From assembly GCA_041655035.1 (NCBI GenBank), contig JBAZCN010000118.1, positions 1 through 11,079 of the forward strand: DNA of 11,079 bases. Reading direction: 5' to 3'. Position 1 is the stretch's first letter. Every line of letters begins with the position of its first letter. The notes below the pieces were generated by a model. The model ran no database searches. It was not told where the DNA came from and saw only the letters and a list, made by a program, of their open reading frames with translations. This stretch comes from NAT127 sp041655035. GTDB taxonomy: Bacteria > Pseudomonadota > Gammaproteobacteria > Pseudomonadales > Porticoccaceae. This document shows positions 5,830 to 11,079 of this stretch, in pieces. Position numbers and translations under genes: made by a program.

Positions 5830-8250
5830 ATGGGTCGTGACACCTACCAGGAAAAACCCCCCGCCGAACTGCCATTGTTGCCGCTGCGCGATGTGGTGGT
5901 TTACCCCCAGATGGTAGTGCCGCTGTTTGTCGGACGGGAGAAGTCGATCCTCGCCATCGAGGACTCCATGAGCCAGCACAAACAGTTGCTGCTGGTCGCT
6001 CAGCGCAATGCCGCGGATGACAATCCCGACGCCAGCGGTATCTATTCAGTGGGAACGGTCGCCAATATCCTGCAGATGCTGAAGTTGCCCGACGGCACGG
6101 TCAAGGTGCTGGTGGAAGGCGCCGAACGTGTGACAATCGACAACGTGACGGAGGGCGGTGGATTCTTCGTTGCCGGCTTCACGTCGATTGGCGAGGTGGG
6201 GCTCGATGACCGCGAGTCCGATGCCCTGGCTCGAACACTGGTGTCCCAGTTTGAGCAGTACGTCAACCTGAGCAAGAAGATCCCCTCGGAAGTCGTCACC
6301 ACCCTGGGTGGCATCGACCAGATCGACCGGCTGGCCGACACGGTTGCCACGCATCTCAATGTGTCCCTCGAACAGAAGCAGCAGGTCCTCGAAGAGCCCA
6401 ATGTCAGGAACCGGGTCGAAATGCTGCTCGGCTTTATCGAGGGCGAAATCGATCTGTTCCAGATCGAGCAGCGGATCCGCGGCCGCGTCAAGAAGCAGAT
6501 GGAAAAGAGCCAGCGGGAGTATTATCTCAACGAGCAGATGAAAGCCATCCAGAAGGAACTGGGCGATATGGAGGATGGCCAGAACGAGATCGAACTGCTC
6601 GAGGGCCGGCTCAAGGATTCCGGCATGCCGAAAGCCGCGCTCGACAAAACCCGCAATGAACTCAACAAGCTGAAAATGATGTCGCCGATGTCCGCCGAGG
6701 CGTCGGTGCTGCGCAGCTATGTCGACTGGATGCTCAATGTTCCCTGGAAGCAGCGCTCGAAAGTGCGCCACGAGATCCCGCGCGCGGAAAAGATCCTCAA
6801 CGAGGACCACTACGGGCTCGAGGAGGTGAAGGAACGTATTCTCGAATTCCTTGCGGTGCAGAAGCGGGTCAAGAAGCTCAAGGGCCCGGTGCTGTGCCTT
6901 GTTGGACCTCCTGGCGTGGGCAAGACCTCGCTGGGCGAGTCCATCGCCAAGGCTACGGGGCGCAAGTTCGTGCGCATGTCCCTTGGCGGCGTCCGCGACG
7001 AGGCGGAGATTCGCGGCCACCGGCGCACCTATATCGGTTCGCTGCCGGGCAAACTGGTGCAGAAGATGGCCAAGGTCGGCGTCAAGAACCCCCTGTTTCT
7101 GCTCGACGAGATCGACAAGATGGGCATGGATCACCGGGGCGATCCGGCATCCGCGCTGCTCGAAGTACTGGATCCGGAGCAGAACAACACGTTCAACGAC
7201 CACTATCTCGAGGTCGACTACGATCTCTCCGAGGTACTGTTCATCTGTACCGCCAACTCGATGAATATCCCGGGCCCTCTGCTCGACAGGATGGAAGTGA
7301 TCCGCATCCCGGGCTACACCGAGGAGGAGAAGGCGAACATTGCGCTCAAGTACCTGTTGCCGAAGCAGCTCAAGGCCAACGGGCTCGACGCCGGTGAACT
7401 GACCCTGGGCGAAGAGGTGGTGCGCGATATCATCCGCTACTACACGCGGGAGGCCGGTGTGCGCGGCCTCGAGCGCCAGATCGCCAAGATCTGCCGCAAG
7501 GTGGTGACCCACCATGTCAAGGGCACCAGCCACGGTACCTTCGCTGTCACCAGCGCGGCGCTCGAGGATCTGCTCGGCGTGCGCCGCTATGACTACGGGA
7601 GGGCCGAAGCCGATAACCAGGTGGGCCAGGTCACCGGCCTCGCCTGGACGTCGGTGGGCGGCGAGTTGCTTACTATCGAGGCGTCTGCGGTCCCCGGCAA
7701 GGGCGAGGCCATTTGTACCGGGCTGCTCGAGAAAGTCATGCAGGAGTCCATTCAGGCGGCGAGAACGGTAGTGCGCAGCCGCTCCCAGCAACTCGGGATC
7801 CCCAAGCTCAACCACAGCAAGTACGATCTCCACCTTCACGTGCCGGAGGGCGCTACGCCGAAGGATGGTCCCAGTGCCGGTATCGCAATGTGCACTGCAT
7901 TCGTTTCGGTGCTCACCGGCGTCCCGGTGCGCGCCGATGTGGCGATGACCGGTGAAATCACCCTGCGCGGCCAGGTGCTGCGTATTGGCGGGCTGAAGGA
8001 AAAGCTGCTGGCTGCTCACCGGGGAGGCATCAAAACGGTGATCATTCCCCACGACAACGAGCGGGACCTTAAGGAAATCCCCGACAATATCAAGGCCGAC
8101 CTGGTGATTCGTCCGGTGAAATGGATCGATGAAGTCCTGCAGATCGCGCTCGATCACTTGCCGGAACCCCTGAGCGATGAGGATTACGAGCGCCCGGCAG
8201 CCACCGGTGTGGTCGATAGCGAGAGCGGTTCGCGAATCAGTGCACATTGA
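5830..8250 (+). CDS. lon: Lon, ATP-dependent serine protease
   Basis: Lon is a cytoplasmic homohexamer that degrades misfolded and short-lived regulatory proteins. The 806 residues contain an N-terminal substrate-binding LAN domain starting at PLLPLRDVVVYPQMVVPLFV (about 14-210), a coiled helical region (about 215-320), an AAA+ module with Walker A GPPGVGKT (359-366) and Walker B DE (426-427), and a C-terminal protease domain (about 600-785). The Ser-Lys dyad is Ser682 in KDGPSAG and Lys725 in GGLKEK, offset by three from E. coli Ser679/Lys722. It is about 20 residues longer than the E. coli enzyme, mostly in an acidic, polar C-terminal tail (about 780-806). A GAGG ribosome site lies 5 bases before the ATG. 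The gene has its own heat-shock-type promoter. Confidence 0.98.
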   Translation: MGRDTYQEKPPAELPLLPLRDVVVYPQMVVPLFVGREKSILAIEDSMSQHKQLLLVAQRNAADDNPDASGIYSVGTVANILQMLKLPDGTVKVLVEGAERVTIDNVTEGGGFFVAGFTSIGEVGLDDRESDALARTLVSQFEQYVNLSKKIPSEVVTTLGGIDQIDRLADTVATHLNVSLEQKQQVLEEPNVRNRVEMLLGFIEGEIDLFQIEQRIRGRVKKQMEKSQREYYLNEQMKAIQKELGDMEDGQNEIELLEGRLKDSGMPKAALDKTRNELNKLKMMSPMSAEASVLRSYVDWMLNVPWKQRSKVRHEIPRAEKILNEDHYGLEEVKERILEFLAVQKRVKKLKGPVLCLVGPPGVGKTSLGESIAKATGRKFVRMSLGGVRDEAEIRGHRRTYIGSLPGKLVQKMAKVGVKNPLFLLDEIDKMGMDHRGDPASALLEVLDPEQNNTFNDHYLEVDYDLSEVLFICTANSMNIPGPLLDRMEVIRIPGYTEEEKANIALKYLLPKQLKANGLDAGELTLGEEVVRDIIRYYTREAGVRGLERQIAKICRKVVTHHVKGTSHGTFAVTSAALEDLLGVRRYDYGRAEADNQVGQVTGLAWTSVGGELLTIEASAVPGKGEAICTGLLEKVMQESIQAARTVVRSRSQQLGIPKLNHSKYDLHLHVPEGATPKDGPSAGIAMCTAFVSVLTGVPVRADVAMTGEITLRGQVLRIGGLKEKLLAAHRGGIKTVIIPHDNERDLKEIPDNIKADLVIRPVKWIDEVLQIALDHLPEPLSDEDYERPAATGVVDSESGSRISAH

Positions 8251-8284
8251 CGGTAATTGATGTCCAGTCGCGTTTGGTCCAGGC

Positions 8285-8313
8285 TTGACCGCTACTGGTC
8301 AGGTTGGTATAAA
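8285..8313 (+). promoter_or_regulatory. Strong sigma70 promoter of hupB
   Basis: TTGACC (8285-8290) and TATAAA (8308-8313) have the optimal 17-base spacer, and each differs from consensus at one position. Transcription would begin near 8320, about 90 bases upstream of the hupB GTG. This fits the high expression expected of HU. Confidence 0.8.
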
Positions 8314-8323
8314 GCCGTGGTCT

Positions 8324-8374
8324 GCGTGCCCGGGCCGTGCGATGATACGGGCACGCCAATGTGTGCTTTCACAC
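8324..8374 (+). promoter_or_regulatory. Structured 5' leader of hupB with two hairpins
   Basis: A perfect 9-bp stem, GCGTGCCCG (8324-8332) with CGGGCACGC (8348-8356), starts within a few bases of the predicted transcription start. A second stem, GTGTG (8361-8365) with CACAC (8370-8374) around CTTT, follows. A 5'-terminal hairpin of this kind may stabilise the mRNA. An AT-rich unpaired stretch then leads to the ribosome site AAGGGG. Confidence 0.55.
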
Positions 8375-8408
8375 CAGGAACATTAACTTTCTTAATAAGG
8401 GGAAAACA

Positions 8409-8684
8409 GTGAATAAATCTGAATTGATCGATGCCATCGCCGAAGGGGCTGATCTTTCCAAGGCCGCCGCGACCCGGGCGTTGGACACATTGATTGAATC
8501 CGTGGCCGGTGCATTGAAGAAAGGTGATCAGGTCTCCCTGGTTGGCTTTGGCACCTTTTCGGTGAAGCATCGCCCGGCCCGCACCGGTCGCAATCCCCAG
8601 ACCGGCAAGGAAATCCAGATTGCCGCCAGCAACGTGCCCAGCTTCAAGCCGGGCAAGGCGCTGAAGGACTCGGTGAACGGCTGA
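8409..8684 (+). CDS. hupB: HU-beta, nucleoid-associated DNA-binding protein
   Basis: HU is a small dimeric protein that bends and compacts DNA without much sequence preference. The 91-residue product starts at a GTG (read as Met): NKSELIDAIAEGADLSKAAA matches the HU N-terminal helices, GFGTF is at 46-50, and the DNA-embracing arm has ARTGRNPQTGKEI (57-69) with the intercalating Pro63. The C-terminus FKPGKALKDSVN is typical. AAGGGG lies 6 bases before the GTG. An in-frame GTG at 8361 would add 16 residues not found in HU and lies in a hairpin, so it is rejected. It sits between lon and ppiD as in related genomes, with its own promoter and terminator. Confidence 0.97.
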   Translation: MNKSELIDAIAEGADLSKAAATRALDTLIESVAGALKKGDQVSLVGFGTFSVKHRPARTGRNPQTGKEIQIAASNVPSFKPGKALKDSVNG

Positions 8685-8706
8685 TTTTTCTTTTCCCGTA
8701 CGGGTC

Positions 8707-8733
8707 AAAGGCGCATCTCGGTGCGCCTTTTTT
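8707..8733 (+). terminator. Rho-independent terminator of hupB
   Basis: AAAGGCGCA (8707-8715) pairs perfectly with TGCGCCTTT (8722-8730) around the loop TCTCGG. An uninterrupted T run covers 8728-8733. It is 22 bases after the hupB stop and should end the transcript efficiently, isolating hupB from ppiD. Confidence 0.93.
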
Positions 8734-8746
8734 CGTCCGGGAGAGG

Positions 8747-8857
8747 TAGAATTCCGAGCCTGGGAATGGCCGAGCACGGCTGTTCCCCAAGTCGGTTGCC
8801 GCTCTCGCGTCGATGACCGGGGGCGGTGAAACGGGCGGGGTCGAGGCGACCCTCGCC
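8747..8857 (+). promoter_or_regulatory. Structured leader region upstream of ppiD, possible promoter
   Basis: A -10-like TAGAAT (8747-8752), with only a poor -35 inside the hupB terminator, could start a transcript near 8760. Two stable stems follow. The first pairs GGGAATGGCCG (8762-8772) with CGGCTGTTCCC (8777-8787) around AGCA, with two tandem G-U pairs. The second pairs GGCG-GGGTCG (8834-8843) with CGACCC-CGCC (8847-8857) around AGG, with one bulged T. No T run follows either, so they are not intrinsic terminators. They could form a ppiD leader or a small RNA. A second, weaker promoter candidate (TTGCTG 8891, TATAGA 8915) would start inside the ppiD ribosome site. Confidence 0.35.
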
Positions 8858-8932
8858 ATGGACCTTTCGTCGGCACTTTGGCCGCCGATATTGCTGGCGA
8901 TGCAGCCACGGTAATATAGATAGGAGCTGTCA

Positions 8933-10804
8933 ATGCTTCAGGATTTCAGGGACAAGCTGCGAGGAATGACCGCCGGGATACTGGTGGCCATCCTGGTGAT
9001 CCCTTTCGCGTTTTTTGGTATCGATTCATTCTTTCTCAGTGGCCCCGATGTCGAGCAGGTCGCCAGCGTCAATGGCGAAAAGATCACCCAGTTTCAGGTT
9101 GAACAGGGCATAGCCCTGCGGCGGCAGCAGATCGCCAGCCAGTTCGAGGGAATCGATCCTTCACTGCTTGGCGACGAACAGCTTCGGGCGCCGGTTGTCG
9201 ATGCCCTGGTGAGAGAGGCGGTGCTGTTCCAGCAGGCGAATAGCCAGGGTATGGCCGTGTCCGACGAGATCTTCCGCGATGTGATCATCGGTCAGGAGGC
9301 GTTCAAGCGCGATGGCCGCTTCGATGCGAATATCTACCAGTATGCCATTGGCCGTCTGGGGTACACGCCGAAAACCTATCGCCAGCGGGTCGAGCAGGAG
9401 CTCCTGGTCAACCAGTTGATGAGTGGTATCTATGTTAGCTCGTTCAACTCGCCGGTAGAGCTCGAAGCATTCCTGAACCTCAGCCTTGAAGAGCGCGATT
9501 TCCATTATCTGACGATACCGCTGAAAAAATTCGACGATATCATTGAAATCGATGAGCAGGAGATCGCCGCCTATTATCAGGAGCAAGGCACCAAGTTCGA
9601 TGAGCCGGAGAAGATCAGTATCGAATACATCAGGCTCGACGCCGACAGCCTGATGGACAAAGCCGAGATCAGCGATGAGCAGATCCGCGCGCAGTTCGAC
9701 GTCGAACTGGCCAGTGCCGGCGATACCACACGTTGGCATATTGCCCATATCCAGGTGGACGAGCAGGCCGATGGTTCAGAGCAGGCTGTCATCAACGATA
9801 TCAAGGCGCGCCTTGACGCCGGTGAGGATTTCGCCGAGCTGGCGAAATCCTACAGCGAGGATGCGGGCAGTGCCCAGCAAGGTGGTGACTTGGGGGATTT
9901 CTCTCCCGGCAGCCTACCGGAGTATTTCGAAAAGGCCCTGGAAACCCTGGAGCCGGGTGAAGTGTCCGATGTGGTGGCGGGCGATAACGCCGTGCACCTG
10001 ATCCGTCTGGTGGCCAGGATCGAGGGCCAGAAGCCTGTTTTCGAAGAGCAGCGGGAGCGGATCAGGGAAGAACTGGCCAGCGCGGCGGTGATTGAAATGA
10101 TGCCCCGCTATGTCGAGGAGCTCAAGGAAAAAACCTACAACGTCGACAGCCTGGAATCGGCGGCGACCGAGCTGGGACTCGAAATGGGCATATCGGAGCC
10201 TTTTTCCCGCTCAGGTGGCACCGGCGTCAGTGCCGATCCAGGGGTGCTGGAAGCCGCTTTCGGCGACGATGTGCTCGAGCATGGTTTTGCCAGTGAAGTG
10301 ATGGAACTTCAGGATCAGCAATACCTGGTAATCAAGCTCAAGGAGCGGATTCCGGCGCACCGCAAGCCGCTTGACGAGGTCCGTGACACCATTGCCGCCA
10401 CGCTGAAAGCGCGCAGAGCGCAAGAAATGGCTCTGGCGAAATCGCGGGAGTTGCAGGACAAGCTCGAGGCGGGCGCCACCGTCGAAGCCCTGGCGGTGGA
10501 GGAAGATCTGCCCTGGCAGGTGGTGGCCAATGCGACCCGCTTCGAGGCGCCGGCCGATCCTCTCCTGCTGGCGGCTGTCTTTGCCCAGCCCGCCGGCGCC
10601 TCTCTCCCTGTCGTCGGCGAAACGGCAAGCAGCAGCGGGGACGTGGTGGTTTATTCACTGGCCAGGATTCACGAGGGCGACATCGCCAAGCTCAGTGAGG
10701 ATGAGCGCGAGGGCCTCGGCCGCTCTCTGGAACAGATGGTAGTGTCCCGGGAGTGGCGGGCTTACGAGGAGACTCTGCTCGCGCAGGCCGAGATCAAGCG
10801 CTGA
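8933..10804 (+). CDS. ppiD: PpiD-like inner-membrane periplasmic chaperone with parvulin domain
   Basis: PpiD is anchored in the inner membrane next to the Sec translocon and helps newly exported proteins fold. The 623 residues match the E. coli length. One membrane helix is visible at about residues 13-35 (TAGILVAILVIPFAFFGIDS) after a short cytoplasmic N-terminus; the rest is periplasmic. A SurA-like helical chaperone region follows (about 36-260), then a parvulin domain (about 267-361) with WHIAHIQ (His272), GGDLGDFSPGSLPEYF (317-332) and VHLIRL (His355), then a C-terminal half of coiled, charged segments (about 362-623). The parvulin core keeps both histidines, unlike the inactive E. coli PpiD domain. 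AGGAG lies 6 bases before the ATG. It is downstream of hupB, its conserved place, and is followed by a strong terminator. Confidence 0.95.
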   Translation: MLQDFRDKLRGMTAGILVAILVIPFAFFGIDSFFLSGPDVEQVASVNGEKITQFQVEQGIALRRQQIASQFEGIDPSLLGDEQLRAPVVDALVREAVLFQQANSQGMAVSDEIFRDVIIGQEAFKRDGRFDANIYQYAIGRLGYTPKTYRQRVEQELLVNQLMSGIYVSSFNSPVELEAFLNLSLEERDFHYLTIPLKKFDDIIEIDEQEIAAYYQEQGTKFDEPEKISIEYIRLDADSLMDKAEISDEQIRAQFDVELASAGDTTRWHIAHIQVDEQADGSEQAVINDIKARLDAGEDFAELAKSYSEDAGSAQQGGDLGDFSPGSLPEYFEKALETLEPGEVSDVVAGDNAVHLIRLVARIEGQKPVFEEQRERIREELASAAVIEMMPRYVEELKEKTYNVDSLESAATELGLEMGISEPFSRSGGTGVSADPGVLEAAFGDDVLEHGFASEVMELQDQQYLVIKLKERIPAHRKPLDEVRDTIAATLKARRAQEMALAKSRELQDKLEAGATVEALAVEEDLPWQVVANATRFEAPADPLLLAAVFAQPAGASLPVVGETASSSGDVVVYSLARIHEGDIAKLSEDEREGLGRSLEQMVVSREWRAYEETLLAQAEIKR

Positions 10805-10827
10805 CCCGGTGTTGGCGCAGGTACCAG

Positions 10828-10856
10828 AACCCCGGCCTCTCGGTCGGGGTTTTTTT
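10828..10856 (+). terminator. Rho-independent terminator of ppiD
   Basis: AACCCCGGCC (10828-10837) pairs with GGTCGGGGTT (10842-10851) through ten pairs, one of them G-U, around TCTC. A run of seven T (10850-10856) follows. It lies 23 bases after the ppiD stop and marks the end of the conserved block. Confidence 0.93.
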
Positions 10857-10895
10857 ATTTCACCATGACTCCAGCACCGAACTTCGCTGGACTAC

Positions 10896-10913
10896 GCCAC
10901 AGCTCGCTGTGGC
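10896..10913. repeat. Perfect inverted repeat beyond ppiD
   Basis: GCCACAG (10896-10902) and CTGTGGC (10907-10913) form a perfect 7-bp stem around CTCG. There is no T run on either side. It sits in the gap between the ppiD terminator and the integrase start, where an attachment-site arm or a REP-like element could lie. Only one copy occurs in the window, so its class cannot be told. Confidence 0.5.
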
Positions 10914-10967
10914 AGGTTTATCAATAACTTACGTGAGTTCATCCTATGCCGGTGCTTTCCGAAACTT

Positions 10968-11016
10968 GACCCGGCTTCCGACCGCTTGGCTCCCAACAGG
11001 CTCCTGGAAACGGGTC
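10968..11016 (+). promoter_or_regulatory. Folded region just upstream of the integrase start
   Basis: GACCCG (10968-10973) can pair with CGGGTC (11011-11016), and TTCC (10976-10979) with GGAA (11006-11009), forming a long imperfect stem. The enclosed loop has its own small stem TTGG/CCAA (10986-10989, 10993-10996). It ends five bases before the AAGGAG ribosome site. It could be a leader structure or recombinase binding arms. I see no convincing promoter for the integrase in 10857-11033. Confidence 0.3.
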
Positions 11017-11033
11017 TTTCCAAGGAGTCAGCT

Positions 11034-11079
11034 ATGGCCAAGATCAAACTCACCAAGTCCGCAGTCGATGCGGCACAAC
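11034..11079 (+). CDS. Tyrosine recombinase/integrase, N-terminus only (cut by window edge)
   Basis: An ATG 6 bases after a perfect AAGGAG ribosome site opens a frame that runs to the window end: MAKIKLTKSAVDAAQ, 15 codons. This start resembles the opening of the N-terminal arm-binding domain (DUF4102-like) of phage and genomic-island tyrosine integrases, which typically begin M-x-K-I-K-L-T-x-x-x-V-D-A. Such enzymes excise and insert mobile elements at attachment sites near their own gene. The catalytic domain is outside the window, so the assignment rests on a short stretch. The position after ppiD, where fabI stands in Pseudomonas, supports an inserted element. Confidence 0.6.
   Translation, partial: MAKIKLTKSAVDAAQ

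Noticed and set aside
6046..8247. 733-residue minus-strand frame opposite lon (and a 424-residue one opposite clpX)
   Set aside because: Both are antisense to genes whose catalytic motifs are fully confirmed; they arise from GC-rich codon bias and show no recognisable domains.
8361..8408. Upstream GTG extending HU by 16 residues
   Set aside because: The extra residues are not found in HU proteins, the codon lies in a hairpin, and the GTG at 8409 has a well-spaced AAGGGG.
10966..10994. TTGACC at 10966-10971 as a promoter -35 for the integrase
   Set aside because: No -10-like hexamer occurs 15-19 bases downstream; the bases there are GC-rich and part of the folded stem.

Overview
The window is about 60% GC and looks like a gammaproteobacterial chromosome. 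The main reason is an unbroken, same-strand protein quality-control block, tig - clpP - clpX - lon - hupB - ppiD (2282-10804), preceded by a tRNA-Leu(UAG). This order is known from Pseudomonas and relatives. The proteins align closely by eye with their E. coli counterparts, including all catalytic residues. I cannot name a genus; a marine or Pseudomonas-like gammaproteobacterium is a reasonable guess.

Layout. 1-127 holds no gene, only an inverted repeat. 128-520 (minus strand) encodes a small Ala/Asp-rich lipoprotein with its own promoter. Divergent from it, 683-2038 (plus) encodes a cupin protein resembling class I mannose-6-phosphate isomerase. 2156-2240 is tRNA-Leu. Then come trigger factor (ribosome-bound chaperone), ClpP and ClpX (protease and its unfoldase), Lon (ATP-dependent protease), HU-beta (nucleoid protein) and PpiD (inner-membrane periplasmic chaperone). 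Each transcription unit has readable signals: sigma70-type promoters before clpP and hupB, a near-consensus sigma32 heat-shock promoter before lon, a UUCG-capped hairpin after clpX, and strong intrinsic terminators after hupB and ppiD.

The genes form a proteostasis cluster. Trigger factor folds nascent chains, ClpXP and Lon degrade damaged or regulatory proteins, and PpiD assists proteins leaving the Sec translocon.

The right edge changes character. After the ppiD terminator there is about 180 bp with perfect or near-perfect inverted repeats, then the first 15 codons of what looks like a tyrosine recombinase/integrase with an N-terminal arm-binding domain. In Pseudomonas, fabI follows ppiD, so this is probably the left boundary of an integrated element whose body lies outside the window.

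The core is well-known housekeeping DNA and I see no complete undescribed system in it. The points most worth a second look are the island boundary, the two stable hairpins between hupB and ppiD, a PpiD that keeps parvulin catalytic-type histidines, the unusual isomerase-like cupin, and the Ala/Asp-rich lipoprotein with an inner-membrane retention signal.
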